DNA of 64,000 nucleotides. Origin: Cavenderia fasciculata. Taxonomy: Eukaryota; Evosea; Eumycetozoa; Acytosteliales; Cavenderiaceae. The notes under the pieces are model-generated. The model did not search any database. It saw only the letters and a program-made list of their open reading frames with translations, and had not been told where the DNA came from. Position numbers and translations under genes: made by a program. The stretch lies in assembly GCF_000203815.1 (NCBI RefSeq), contig NW_004457729.1, positions 868,674 to 932,673 on the forward strand, in the 5' to 3' direction. The first letter of the stretch is position 1; the number at the start of each line of letters is the position of its first letter. Below are positions 1 to 13,100 of this stretch, in pieces.

Positions 1-1938
1 GTATCTTTGAGACGGCCACCGAGCGTCTCCAATCGATCGTCTACAAGTCACAACTACTCTGTCGTGTATCGACCAGCAAGAATGCACTCGAGTCATTGAC
101 ATGCTCGTGTTTCAACGATGAGTCGAATGACAGATGCTTTGATTCGATCGAGTCGTCGTCCAACACCATTCTCAACCCATGCAATGGTATCACCACAACC
201 AACTTTCTCAATAACCATGCGACTGTCCAGTTTGTCGCCGACTCTATTGCACCAGACACTTGTGTCTTGGTGGGTATTGCCGATCTCTACTCGGACCAGT
301 TTATCGCCAAACGTGTCTTTGCTCTCGCCTCTTCGTTTGTCACATATATTCCACCCGAAGATTACTCGGTCTATAACGGTGCCGGTGCCGTCGTCGGTCG
401 TGTCATATCCGACGGTGTCTCACTGCGTATCTTTGACGAGGGTGTCCAATCGATCGACATTTGTATCACACAAACCCTCAAATACGATGTCGACCAATAC
501 CCAACCATCGACTTTGCACTCATCGATCCCGACTCTGGCAGTATCACCGCGTTTGGATGTACGTTTAATGGATCTATCGTCCCACCCATAGACCCATCCG
601 AAACAACCAACCCAACCGGTGACAAAAACAATAATAACCAAAAATGTTGTCGTGTTCCCAAACCAGAATCAATTGGCACCAATGACTATATCATGATTGC
701 TCGTACCGACGATTGGGAAACAGCTCCCTTCCAACCATTCTCTGACAGCGACACTCGAATGATCCATACCCTTGCAGCACTTTTCCTCATCCTAACAGTC
801 TTTGGATTCGCTCAACTCCTTCATTTCTCTTATTGTTTCTTTATTAAAAAGGAACCTTATAAAGTAGTTTATTTATTATTTTTCTTTTTATTTTGTTTTT
901 CTCTAAGTATGTTAAAAAAAAAACAAATCAAACAAATGGAATGTATAAATATTATTAATATTAATATTAATATATTATTATTCTTTTTTTCTTTTTTTTA
1001 TCTTAATAATTATAGTTAGATGTATATATTTCTTTATATTACCAAGTAATCAATTACCAAGTGGACCAAATGTAGGAGAATATATTCTTGTAGTATTACC
1101 AACCTTTTTATACTTTACATCGTTTACTATAGTCATTACGATTTGGTATATTCTTAGTAACACCAATATCACAATGTACCAAAACGTATTCAAGGTGATC
1201 AACAAATTAATTCTAGTCTCTAATTCTGTACTCTACCTCTTCTTTGTCATCATTGTATTGGTGTTTAATTTCACCAATGAAAATGATCCACCAACTTGTG
1301 GTGGTAGAAAGGTGACTTCATTCTCAAATACTACACCTCAAAATGTAGTATCGATCTTGTATGCAGTTATTCAAGCACTATTGTCACTAGTCATTGGTAT
1401 TGCATTTATCTACTTTGGTCTAAAGATCTATCGTCAATTCTCAGCCATTCATGCCAAAGACTCACAACAAAGTACTCAAAAGGCCAAGACATTTACAATG
1501 GCTGCCATCTGTTCGATTGGCTTTGTACTACATTGTATCTTTATCATTGTACTGGTAAGTGTCAGTCCTTCCAACATTAATTTCAGTTTTGCCGGTCTCT
1601 TGATCACAGAGTTGGTTCCAGTTGCCACTCTCTTTATCACCTACAATCAAATCCCACTGTCAATGCCTAAATTCGTTTCAAAGACCATCAAGATATCAGG
1701 TACCACCTCTCAATTCACTTCTGGTGGTAGCGGTAACAGTGGTAACAGCGGTATTCATCTACGTGAAAGTGTTGCTCGTGGAAGACACCACAATTCAACA
1801 AGTACAAGAGATTATAGTGGTAGTACAAGTGGAAACAGTAGTATTAGTAGAGAAACTACAAATTCTTCAAATGGCAGTAATAATAATAATAATAGTAGTA
1901 GCAGTAATAGTCCAATTGTCTATCTTGACAAAAAATAA
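1..1938 (+). CDS. Seven-helix membrane protein, GPR137/TOM1 (THH1/TOM1/TOM3)-like, 5' partial
   Basis: The reading frame is open from base 3, so the start lies outside the window. The exons are <1-906 and 1016-1938, joined by a 109-base GTATGT...TATAG intron that keeps the frame; about 608 residues are visible. The first ~260 residues form a Cys-containing, probably luminal or extracellular domain that I do not recognise. Seven hydrophobic segments follow, beginning LAALFLILTVFG, VVYLLFFFLFC, YILVVLPTFLYF, INKLILVSNSVLY, VVSILYAVIQALL, TMAAICSIGFVLH and INFSFAGLLITEL. The RCIYF...LPTFLYFTSFT pattern across helices 2-3 resembles the plant TOM1/TOM3 and animal GPR137 group. Members of that group sit in endolysosomal or vacuolar membranes. 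The C-terminus is a Ser/Gly/Asn-rich, probably cytosolic tail. The fold call is moderate and the function is unknown. Confidence 0.6.
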
Positions 1939-2463
1939 TAATAAAACAAATAAATTATTTATAATTGTACAATCAATCAATCAATCATCATAGTGACGAA
2001 ACAAACACTAATTATAATATAATGTTATTGTTTTGTTTCATGTTCCGGAATATGATGAAAAGAAGAAGAAGAAGAATGTGTGTGCATATCGTATCGTATA
2101 CCCTCGGTAGCGGTATCGTGCTGGTGTCTTGTGAAGTGCTTGGGTTTTTTAACCGCAAAAGCAAGTTCCCGCCAAAATGAATCAATAAAATTAAATTTAA
2201 ATTTTTTTCTAATGAGTTCCCATAGCAAGGGCAGAATTCTAGTAAATCGCATTGTGGGGTAATAATAAGACAACTAATAATAATCAATAACAGTTACAAC
2301 AAACAATCATATCATAAACAACTCATCTAATCATTAGTTGTCAGTCTCAATCAAAAAAAAAAAAACAATAGACATCTTTAAGCGCAAGAAGAAGTCATTA
2401 TATATTACATTCATTTAACAAGTTTACAACATCATTAAAGTTTAATAATAATAATAATATAAT
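1939..2463. other. Intergenic region upstream of the ribonucleotide reductase gene
   Basis: This A+T-rich spacer contains no convincing reading frame. It holds the 3' flank of the membrane-protein gene and the promoter of the reductase gene. The one clear motif is a GC-rich E2F-like box at 2166-2177, listed separately. A run of A at 2352-2364 and the ATA repeats just before the start codon are typical of dictyostelid 5' flanks. Confidence 0.6.
2166..2177 (+). promoter_or_regulatory. E2F/DP-type binding site upstream of the RNR small-subunit gene
   Basis: The 12 bases TTCCCGCCAAAA are the reverse complement of TTTTGGCGGGAA, a textbook E2F/DP site. The site lies about 290 bases before the reductase start codon in otherwise A+T-rich DNA. 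Ribonucleotide reductase genes are classic E2F/Rb (or yeast MBF) S-phase targets, and dictyostelids possess Rb and E2F homologues. The match is seen directly; binding is inferred. Confidence 0.55.
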
Positions 2464-3558
2464 ATGCAAGCAATCATGGAAGAACCATTATTAAAAGAGA
2501 ACAAGGATAGATTTGTTCTATTCCCAATTAAATATACCGATATTTGGAATATGTATAAAAAGGCAGAGGCAAGCTTTTGGACAGCCGAAGAGATTGATTT
2601 GGCAAGTGATGTCAACGAATGGGAGAATAAATTGAATGACAATGAACGTCACTTTATCAAGAATGTATTGGCCTTTTTCGCTGCCTCTGATGGTATTGTC
2701 AACGAAAACCTTGCCACCAAGTTCATGTCTGAAGTTCAAATACCTGAAGCAAGATGTTTCTATGGTTTTCAAATTGCCATTGAAAATATTCATTCTGAAA
2801 CTTATAGGTAAATATAAGAATCAAAGTAGAGAGAGAAGAGGATAATATATATTAATTATTATTTATTTATTTATTTATTTCTTTTTTTTTTTAGTTTATT
2901 AATTGATACATATATTAAAAATCCAGATGAAAAAAAGGTATTATTTAATGCAATTGAAACTATTCCATGTGTAAAGAAAAAAGCTGACTGGGCTTTGAGA
3001 TGGATTACCAACTCCAAGTCGTTTGCCGAACGTTTGGTAGCTTTTGCCGCCGTTGAAGGTATCTTTTTCAGTGGTAGTTTCTGTTCGATCTTTTGGCTCA
3101 AGAAGCGTGGTCTCATGCCAGGTCTCACCTTTTCCAACGAGTTGATCAGTCGTGACGAAGGTCTCCATTGCGACTTTGCCTGTCTTCTCTATAACAAGCT
3201 CAACAATAAGCTCGACGTCAAGACCATCGAATCCATCATTCGTGACGCCGTCGAATGTGAAAAGGAATTTGTCACTGACTCGTTGCCCGTCGATCTCATT
3301 GGCATGAACAGTCGTGAAATGTCCAAATACATTGAATTCTGTGCCGATCGTCTCCTCGTCTCGCTTGGCTACAAGAAAATCTACAATTCTGCCAATCCAT
3401 TTGATTGGATGGAAATGATTTCACTCATGCGAAAGGCAAACTTTTTCGAAGGAAAGGTATCTGAATATGCAAAGGCTGGTGTTGCCAAACAAACTTCTTC
3501 ATCTTCATCAAATTCAGGAAATAATTCTAGAACTTTTGATTTAAATGCTGATTTCTAA
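2464..3558 (+). CDS. rnrB: Ribonucleoside-diphosphate reductase small subunit (R2)
   Basis: The R2 subunit houses the di-iron tyrosyl radical that drives reduction of ribonucleotides to deoxyribonucleotides, together with the large R1 subunit. Exons are 2464-2807 and 2895-3558 with an 87-base intron, giving 335 residues. Family metal ligands and the radical Tyr are in place: Asp76 ([11 protein letters not shown]), Glu107 and His110 (IENIHSETY) and Tyr114, spaced exactly as in mammalian R2. The intron falls one codon after the radical Tyr. The C-terminus FDLNADF matches the conserved tail that docks on R1. A short Ser-rich linker precedes this tail. The first ATG was used; Met5 is an alternative start. 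An E2F-like box lies upstream, consistent with S-phase expression. Confidence 0.96.
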
Positions 3559-3997
3559 ACAAAAACAAAAACAAAAAACAAAAATAATAATAATATATTA
3601 TATAATAATAATAATAATTAATTAACACTAACTGCAACAATAATAATAATAATAATATTAATTTTCTTTTTTTCTTTCTTCCAACAAACCAAACTTGATA
3701 AACAAACACAAAAGTGTAAATATATAAATTAAATAAACCAAAAAAAAAAGAAAAGAATCTTTTTCTTTTTCCTTCCAACAAGCCTTGTGCATCTAAAGGC
3801 GGATGTTTTAATTGGTGAGTAAAGGCTTTTATCACAAGAAGGGTATACCTATGATCTAACACGACAACTTTTTTTATTTATTCTTTTAAAGGCCTATTAC
3901 TATAACAACATGGTCAACTATATTCAAAGTGAAATATCATAAATAGAGACGCTTATGGTCCACTTTATTATTCATTGTTAGAATTTCTAAAGGTACA
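3559..3997. other. Intergenic region downstream of the RNR gene
   Basis: This stretch is A+T-rich with AAAAACA and AAT repeats just after the reductase stop codon and pyrimidine tracts around 3660-3775. I see no supported gene. The last 100 bases may contain the upstream part of the decayed gene that follows, but no start can be fixed there. Confidence 0.5.
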
Positions 3998-5533
3998 ATG
4001 TTAAATTTTAATGGTAAGTTCACTAGTGATTCATTCGACTCCTCAGCAATCATTCTAACCAATTCAATTTAGTTCGCCGTATCTCGATTGATGGTCTCCC
4101 AAAATTAGAACCAAAGTACAATAGTCCTTTATTATGGAACCAACCAACACCAACAAACATAAATAGTAAACTAGTAGTGAGAGATTTCACCAACATCAAT
4201 TATCCTCCTGATCAGGATACGTTGAGCACTTCAACAATCTGGATATCTTCCGAGAATGAAAGTCTAGTATGGTACAACTTTGCCTGCATTTACTATCATT
4301 TCAGGCATATCTTGATTGAGCTCATTGACAACGTGGGTCTAAGACAACATCTCTGGTGTACCAATGATTCGTCTATAACGGGACTTCAACCAGATGTATG
4401 GGTTATTGTAACAATGTCTGGGCTTCCTATTGGTGTGGTTGGAATCAAGGAGCCAAAGAATAATAATATGGCCAATGAAGAGGTTCATGATCAAATATTT
4501 AATTATATGGAGAGATTACGTAGTTACACTGGACAAAAAAATGTATTTGGAATAGTTACATGTTATGAACAGTGGAGGGTCTATTGGCTTCCAGATTCGG
4601 ATCACTCTGCTAGCTCACCATACACTCCATCCCAATTCTCACCACATCAACTAGTTGATCAAGACACTGTTCCTGTTCGATCCTCATCTCCAAAGGGATC
4701 ATCAAACATACAAGTCCAAGAGATTCCCAATACCCCCGGGATGGTCTACGGAACCAATTTAATTCGATATGATTCTAGCTCTCTAGTTCCTATTCTATGT
4801 TCCACCATTCTAAAGATGTATTACTCACCTCGTGAACCAGTCCTTTTGATCAGCCCGACTAGATCCTACATCCGAGTAACAAAGGAATCTTGGAATTGGG
4901 TCAAACTCAAAGATATGACACTCTCCTATGAAGGGGTTTGTCCAAACGAATCTTTGTCATCTGCTATATTGATCAAAGACCTTAGAAGTAGAATGGTTCA
5001 ATCACGCTGCAGATTGTGGATGGCATCAACAGAGAATGGATCGGTCTTTGTCATCAAGTATGTCAGACAGGATAAAGACATTCCAGACCCAAAAAAAGTT
5101 CTAGCTAAAGAGGCCAATATCTGGAAAATAGCCTATAACATCACTACACCTGTACGTAAAATGCAATTTTGTATGCAAAACTCTACTTTTTTCAAAAGAC
5201 AATATAATTAATTGGTTGTTGGTAATAGATAATAACTCTTATTAGGGATCCAGCATTACTAGTTCCATATTTTAGTGTGGCGGTAGACTCTGATTGGCAC
5301 AATCAGGACTTTATTGGTTTGGTTTCCAAGGAGATTGAGCGTTTCTCTAAAACTGGTTTTTATCATATTTGAGTCGCCGACATGTTGGAAAGTTCATTGA
5401 CCAAACAAAGAAGCATCCCACACTTTGTGTTGTAATCATTGATCTTGGCTATGTCAAGAAGATCCAAGAGGGCTATTTTGAATATGCAGTCTCATTAATG
5501 AAGACACTATTAAATATATTATTCCAAATTTAG
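3998..5533 (+). pseudogene. Decayed PD-(D/E)xK nuclease plus kinase-like gene (Crinkler-effector-like)
   Basis: A plausible first exon is 3998-4013 (MLNFN), followed by a 59-base intron and a long exon from 4073 that stays open to 5211. The N-terminal half resembles a restriction-endonuclease fold: QPDVW is followed by GVVGIKEPK, which fits PD...ExK, and a helix with NEEVHDQIFNYM comes next. The second half looks like a kinase N-lobe (VFVIKYV; KEANIWKIAY). Downstream, kinase C-lobe-like sequence can be read from about 5247 (DPALLVPYF) but ends at a stop after GFYHI near 5371. It resumes in another frame as LSRRHVGKF...VVIIDLGY up to a TAG at 5531. No splice pair I tried joins the 5' and 3' parts in frame. 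The nuclease plus kinase order recalls CRN-type proteins. The family call is tentative; the frame break is seen directly. Confidence 0.5.
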
Positions 5534-5613
5534 TTTAGGTTTGAAATAAAGATAGTATCTTTTTAATTGTTTTAATTATTTACATTGTTAGTATATATAT
5601 ATTTATATTTTTT

Positions 5614-5614
<1 letters not shown>

Positions 5615-5700
<86 letters not shown>
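5615..5700. repeat. (ATT)n microsatellite
   Basis: This is an uninterrupted trinucleotide ATT/TTA tract of roughly 29 units. It runs directly into the 3' end of the DeSI peptidase gene, and the TAA stop of that minus-strand gene (5701-5703) is itself one repeat unit. Confidence 0.9.
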
Positions 5701-5705
<5 letters not shown>

Positions 5706-6905
5706 GAACTAAACTTTGATTTTCAATTGTGGAGTTTGGTTCCTCTTCATCTTCATCTTCATCTTCTTCTTCCTCTTCTTTGTCATCCTTTTGTTTTTGA
5801 GATTCCATTTCCTCTTGATTGACAGAAATGATTAATCTTTTTCCAAGAGCTTCTAACATTTTTCTTCTTCTGTCACTTGCTTCTGCTGTCAGATGTTGAG
5901 ATGATAAAGATGGTGAATTTGGTTGAGAATTGTCTGAATCTGAATCCGAGGTGAGTATGAGTGGAGGTGATGACATGGTTGTGGCGTTGGATGATGACGA
6001 TGATGATATCACACCACTATTGGTAGATCCATAACTCGTAGTGGTAGGTGATTGTAAAGAATATCCATCACCTGGAAATAGTCGTGATCTATCATTATAT
6101 TCATTGTTGCTGCCATTGTTTGATTTATATGATACTGGTGAATTGATCAATTCACTTGCTCTTCCACCTCCTCTATTATTGTTATTTGATGAACCAGTTT
6201 GTTGTTGTGGTTGTCCTGTTGGAGTTGCCAAAGCACCAGTTGGTATAAAACAAGAAAACATATTTCCAATATATGCCAACCGATTGATATAGTTGGGTAT
6301 ATCAACATTTAATATTCTCTTTGCAAATGCTTGTGAGAATGAATTACAATTTCTAATACATAAATGAATAGAAATAATAAGTAAGTAATTATGTAATAGA
6401 CTATTTAATATATTTTAAAACTTACTTTTGAAGTGGATGATAAGATAAACCAGGAAACTCTTCAGCAATTTCATCAACGATTGCTTTGATTTGACTTTTT
6501 GATTTAGATGTCTCTCCAAGTAATATAGATTCTCTAAAGTTCTCTATGCTCTTTGGTTCTACTTCAAATACTCCACTAAAAGAAAATTCATGTCCTCCAA
6601 AAGAATATTCTGTTTTAATGTGATGATGAATAAATGAGTATAAAAGTAATATCATATCAGTCATCCTTTGCTTCTACACTTACCAACACCAAATATTTCA
6701 ACACCTGAATGGAATGCACCAAGTCCTATTGGATAAAAGTAGCTGTTTACTGTTGATTGAATGATAATGATGAGTTAGAATAATGTTGTTGGTTGGATCA
6801 CTTTAATCCTCCTATAATGACATTACCAGTATGAAGATCGTATACATTTAAGTATACAGGTTCTTTTTTGTTTCTGTTTGCTCCTGCTTTAAATAAACTT
6901 CCCAT
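5701..6905 (-). CDS. PPPDE/DeSI-type thiol peptidase with acidic tail
   Basis: DeSI (PPPDE) proteins are small papain-like peptidases that act on SUMO or ubiquitin conjugates or, in the DeSI2 branch, remove thioester-linked lipids. The exons on the minus strand are 6905-6827, 6749-6684, 6609-6426 and 6352-5701, giving 326 residues. The domain occupies residues ~15-135 with the family landmarks PVYLNVYDLH, the catalytic His40 in GAFHSGVEI, YSFGGHEF, GVFEVEP and the catalytic Cys112 in KNCNSFS. The C-terminal 190 residues are a low-complexity Ser/Asn-rich region ending in a long Glu/Asp run, absent from most family members. The stop codon sits in an (ATT)n repeat. The family call is firm; the substrate cannot be told. 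Confidence 0.88.
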
Positions 6906-7145
6906 TTCTTCTTTCTATCTCTTTCTCTTTCTAAAATGTTTAATTATTTATTGAATTGTTTAACAATTACTGATCAAAAGTCGGGAGATTTTTATCGCAA
7001 CAAAATGAATTAAACACATTTAATTTTGATTAATAAAACCATGGAAAGGTTGGAGATTGGCAGCTATTTGTTTTAGGGAGGTTAGATTCGTTTGTTAATT
7101 AATTTAATTTAAATATTTTTGGATTTTATTTTATTTATTTATTAT

Positions 7146-10100
7146 TTAAGCATAATAGCTAGGATAAGCTACAGTACCTCTAATCATTTCTCTCTGTTCT
7201 TCATTGAAAAGAAGTTTCTCTTCTTCCCAAGTACTCTTGTGTGTTCTCCAAAATTCTGATAACGTTGATTGAACTGTATCTCTAATGGGAGGCATAGCAC
7301 TGGAATATCCAGACAGACACTCCATAATCGGTGGGAAGTAGCTTGGGATCTGATATGGTGATGAAAGAATGATGGAACTTAGAATTAAAATGTATTGATG
7401 TTTTTGAGTAACATTTTCATTTGTAATCTTTGAATTCTTTAATCCTTTAATACTTGTTTCCTATTATTATTGAAAAAATATTATTATTATTATTAGTTAT
7501 TGCAACTAAATTATATATTATAATATAATATATTATATTATATTTAATTTATACATACAATAAACTTTGAGATTCTTGTTAGATTTGTTTTACTAGATAC
7601 CAACATGGAAGCTAAGGTATCTTTACCCAATTCTCTAACTTCGATTTGGGTGTCTCTGATGAGGGCGAGGACGAGATCGAAAAAGGCATCACTTTGTTCA
7701 GACGATAAAAAGAGTGCGTGATTAAAGTACATGATTTGAACAAATGGGAGAATGGAGCGTCTGACTCTCCAGAATGAGGATTGGGCAATGGTTTGAAGTT
7801 GTTGAATGAGCTGGGACAAGACTTGTTGGTCCAAATAAAATCCTTGTGCCATCGAAGCAATGCACATCATGGCTGATTTGGAGATGTCCTGGTTCGTGTC
7901 TGACGTAAACGAAAAGAGTGTCGGCAACATGCTTGGAGTGATTCTCATCATGATGTTGGAGAAACCCTTTGAGAATGCACTCGATACCATGGCAATAAAC
8001 GTCTCCTTGACACTGTTTCTAACTTCAGTGGTCAATGATTGGTTTGTACATTCAGCAACAATACTAGAAAACGTTTGTATTGATTCATTTGGTAGAATGG
8101 GTGGTTCCAAAATCAATACTCTTGTATTGTCTTGATTTAAAAATTTACTTTGATAAATTAATACCTAAAATAAATAATTAAATAGGTTAGGTTAGGAGTT
8201 GGTTATATTTCAAATATATATATATAGATATTGATTGATTTGATTTTCACATACATTTACAAATAATTTATATACTTCATCACGAACTTGTTTATGAGGA
8301 TTTGAAAACTCTTTGAGACAAATCTTCATAAATTTATCCAACAAATCAGTAGATTTATAGGTGATTTCAAATACCAATGCCTTAAAGAATCTAATCGATT
8401 TTGCTTGTGAAAATATATTTAATGGATTATTATATAATTTAAATAATATTTCTAGAAAAGTAGAAAGGTTATTATTAATATATAACCAAATTGTTTCAAT
8501 TATTAATATTATTATGTTAACATACCAACTAACCAATTCAAATCGGCAATTTTAGTATTATAGGAAATGAATCTAATAACCAAAATCCAAGTTTCATTTA
8601 ATTCATTTGAACAATTATTCAAACAGGTGAGTAAAAGGTCTGTCAAGTAGTTGATGGCATCTTGCTTATTGAAATGATCAGAATGTTTACCACTTGTGAC
8701 ATATCTTCCCAAGCCGGCAACCATTTCTGCCAACATTGATTGATCTTCTTTATCATTCTTTAATTTCAATGCTTCAATTTGCTTGACAAGTCTTGGATAA
8801 AATTGTTCATTCCATGCAAAGAAGCTATAAAATAATTTTGCATTTTGTAATTTAAATAATTTTGCCTAAAATATATAAAAGATAGATTAAATAAGTATGT
8901 TCTTTGATTTGTTGAAATAATATTTTAAACATACACCAACTGGATGTCTAGAGTTTGGCCATAGTAATGATAAGTTTTTAGCAGAGATGGCACAACCAAT
9001 GTTATGACTTTGACTTTCAACATCATGATCTTGTATAATGTAGGATACCAATTTATCAAGGAATTGATCGTCAAACACTGATTGAATAGATGGTACAATA
9101 ATACTTGATAGAGATTTCATGATCAAGTTATCTTCTTCATCGCATAGTAATACAGAGTATTCGTTGTTGTTGTCATCACGAGCTTGTTCCATTTCTTGAT
9201 CTCCATCATTTCCATTACGATCAATATCCATCTTTTCATCTGCAGCAACAGCTGTTTCATCATTATTCCAAAAATGTTCAAAACAAATTTCTCTAGTACC
9301 CTTTTTCTGTTCAAATAATATTTGTGATATTAAATTAATTCTATAAAATAGAAAATAGTTAATTATTTTGTTTCTAATTGTTAAAAAAAGATAATAATTA
9401 TCATTTTTTTCTACATACGATAAAATTCTGGTGATTGGATAATCACTATTCATATTTTTAAAGATACTAATAATAGAATCTTTAATCATACTAATGTTTT
9501 TAACCAAAACTTCACCAAAAACACCAATACCACCACCACCATTGTTGTTTGCTTGTTGTTGTGGAGTAATGACGATTGAACCCAACAAGGCAGATTTTAA
9601 TTGATCTTGATCAGATGATGAAATGGATTTAATAAATGTTGCAATTAAATAAATCATAAAGGTTTGAAGGAATATTAAATCTTTCCATGTTAAATTGTCC
9701 TTCTTTTCATGAACTTTTAATCTATCAATAATATTTTCAACCTAAAATAAAAAAAAGATAATTAATCACTACTCTTTTTTTTTGACTATATTATTTGTTT
9801 TGTTTATACATACAATTTGACGTAAGTATTCAATATTTGCAAGATTCTTCTTTTCAAACCAAGATTTTTGTTTGGATAGTATATCTTTTGATGGCATTGA
9901 AGAAGTTGGAGAATAATGATCCAAATCCATCATTTGATTTGATGAATGGTAAATCAATACTGGTTCATATTTTGATAAAATAAATTGATGTTTAAATTTA
10001 ACAAATGTTTCCCTAGTTGTTGTCTATAGAGAGAATAAAAAGTTAGATATATAATACTTTTTTTATCTTTTCTTTTTTTTTTTAATTTACCTTGAATTTA

Positions 10101-13100
10101 CTATCAAAACTATTAATAAAAGTATTTGATAGAGATTGAATCCATTTCCAATTTGTTTTAAGTTTCTTTAAGACATTCTTGTTACACATTAGATAGATAC
10201 TGCCTTTGATTTCCTCATCGGAACGTTGTTGTGTAAAGTTTTCAACCAATTTTGGTAGGATTGAAGAGACACCTCCGACGTGATGTTGAGCGACACGTGT
10301 CAATGCATCTTGAGCGACGGCACGAAGTTGTTTGTATCGATGAACCGACAGACCGAGAAGGTCAAACAAGGAGCTTTGGGTGGTATTGGTAAGAGGCAAT
10401 TTTTCAGAGGCAATGGTTTGACGGAGCAGATGTGCCTTGTATCCCTTAAAGATGATTGCATTTCTCGTCTTGTAACGTTTGAGATTCTTCCATTTGGAAA
10501 AGAGCGCTTCACTCGTACGATCTTGAATATCTAAGAACCCATAGTTGAGTGAGAGCAAGCATTTAGAGATACCCTTGAGTACACTAATCTCTTCGTTCTT
10601 TTGTGATTGCACAAAATCGAGTAACCGGCGAATGACACGGTAGATGTGTTGTGGTTCATTCTTTATACTTTCAATTGTGATTCTTCCATGAGATGGGACC
10701 ATTCTTGGATAGATATACTTGCAAGAGTCATCGATCTTGGCAGGTTTGAGATCGTCATCATTCATCAAAAACACGGCAGTACGAAGAATACTATGCGTCG
10801 ACTTTAAATAATTAAATGATTTCATTCTATCAAATGCTACTGGAGTATTTACAATCTCGTCAATATATTTATCCAATCTATCAACTCTTTCAATTAAATA
10901 TAATTCAATTAATCTTTTTGAAAATTCTGTTGTTTCTTTGGTCTATAAAAAAAAATTAAAAAAATATATATTAATATACATATAATTCTCTATTTAATTT
11001 GTTTTGACATACAGGTTGGAACCATTCAATAGGATAAATAATAGATTCATCAGTGATACCCCAATATTTGGTATGATTGACCTTTTCAACAAAGAGTGGA
11101 GTTGGAATCGATCGATTATTTGATGGATAGTAACGAGTAAGAGAAAAGATGGACTTTCTTACAACCTTGCTTACTTGTTTGATGATGACCTTGTTGTTGG
11201 ATTCAAACAATACATTGCAAATCTTGATAAATTCGTCTTGATGATTCAAGAGAGCAGCACCACTCTTAAAGACTGTGTATCCCATCAATTGAATGTACCA
11301 TTTGTATTCTTCGTCCGACAAGTCTCTGATTTGGTATTTGTTGCTACCCTGAGCATCCTGTTGCTTGGTAAACAGTTTGCTTATAAACACTGGCAATAGA
11401 GTGGCCAATGACTTGGTCGGGTTACGAAGTGTAGCAGCACATAAAAAGGCACTATATTGTTTGTAATAGTCTGGTTCAAATGTCTTTTTAAAGAAATGTA
11501 CCAATTTTTCCAATACCGCATTGTACACTTCATCAGACATTTGACAAAAGAATAATCCAATTGTTTCATGTAAAAATACTCCTGGTGGTGTAACTCTTTT
11601 ATGTTCTGCAAATTCTTTTTTTGTTGATGCATTTCGAATCTAAATAAAAATAAATAGAAGAATTTGTAAGTATTTGGTCAAACTTGACTTGATTATCTTT
11701 TAACTTAAATGACTTACAAAATTTAAAACAGAATCTAAAAATAATAAAGACCAATCGAGGAATGATGAAGTTGCCAAAGTTGCACTAGTATCAAATTCAT
11801 TTGAATTATTTGTATCAGTTAAATAAATCGTTTCATCATTTAATAAAACACATGAAAATATTCCTAAAAAAAAAAAAAAAAAAGAAAAGATAAATTAATA
11901 AATAAATTGACTAGTTGATATTTACATATATTTATATTTATACATACTATTAAAGAATTTAAAAGCAGCAGAAGCTTTGTTTGGATGAATAGGATCCATA
12001 TTATTCAAGGCTAGTACCATTAAATTATATACATGGGATTTCCCTTCTGGGAATAGTTCTGGTTGAACAATTAAAGGATGGAAGCAAGTTGAAATAACCT
12101 CCAATTCACTAACAATTCTATTTACTTCTTCCTTATCAATCGATCCATACAATTTTTCCAATAAATTTGGTAAAATGATTTGTGGTGCAATATCTAAAAA
12201 CAAAGTATATTTAGGTTAATAATAATGATACTTTGTACTTTTTTTTTCTAATTCTATACATACAACATAATTCTTTTACAATTTTACAAGTATTTAAAAT
12301 ATTATTTTTCTTTTTTGAATATAATGTAATTTCAACATGAGGGAATATATCTGCATAAAATCTCTTTATAATTTCTTGATTAAATGGTTCTAAAAAAAGA
12401 AAAGTAAAAAATATTAATATTAATATTGTACAATGTCAGTTTTAACAATCTATTTGCTTACGTTTAAGATGTTTTTTAGTAAAACTATGACAAGTTGAAA
12501 TAATTAATTCTAAAAGAGAGATGGACCATTCACCATGATTACTTGGATGGAAATAAGAAGAGATGGAAGAAAAGAAACGATTCACCAAATCCAATGTATC
12601 ACCTTGATAGTTGATCAACGAGGCAATGGTACGACCCATTGTAGTGAATTCAATGTTTTCATCTCTTGTAATCTTGATGGCCACTGGGATGTTGTTTTTG
12701 AGTGGTTTCAAATGAGCAAACTTTGGATTACCAATGGACAAGTCGACGACACGGATAAAGTGAGTGTAGAGACGTGGTGCCAACTCGGTCCAATTGACAT
12801 TGATCGAATGCTTGATGACACGACTCAACAACATGAGCCAACGTTCATCCCAATCGTTGTTGTTTTCAATCCACTCCCAATACGATAGAAATTCATAGGC
12901 AAATGATGGAATCGAGGTGTGACTTGCCAAATGATGTGTTGGCAACATAACAGTCATTGTAAACAATCCAACAAACACAGTATTTGAGTGTGGACAAAGT
13001 AATGGTTTAACTTGTTCCATAATCTCTTCAAATGCATTGATACTGAAAAATGGTCTACTTGCAATAATCAATGAATGAATATTTCTTTTATATTTACTAA

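Noticed and set aside
864-1015. A donor at 864 (GTAGTT) for the first gene
   Set aside because: It breaks the frame. The GTATGT donor at 907 preserves it and retains the second transmembrane helix.
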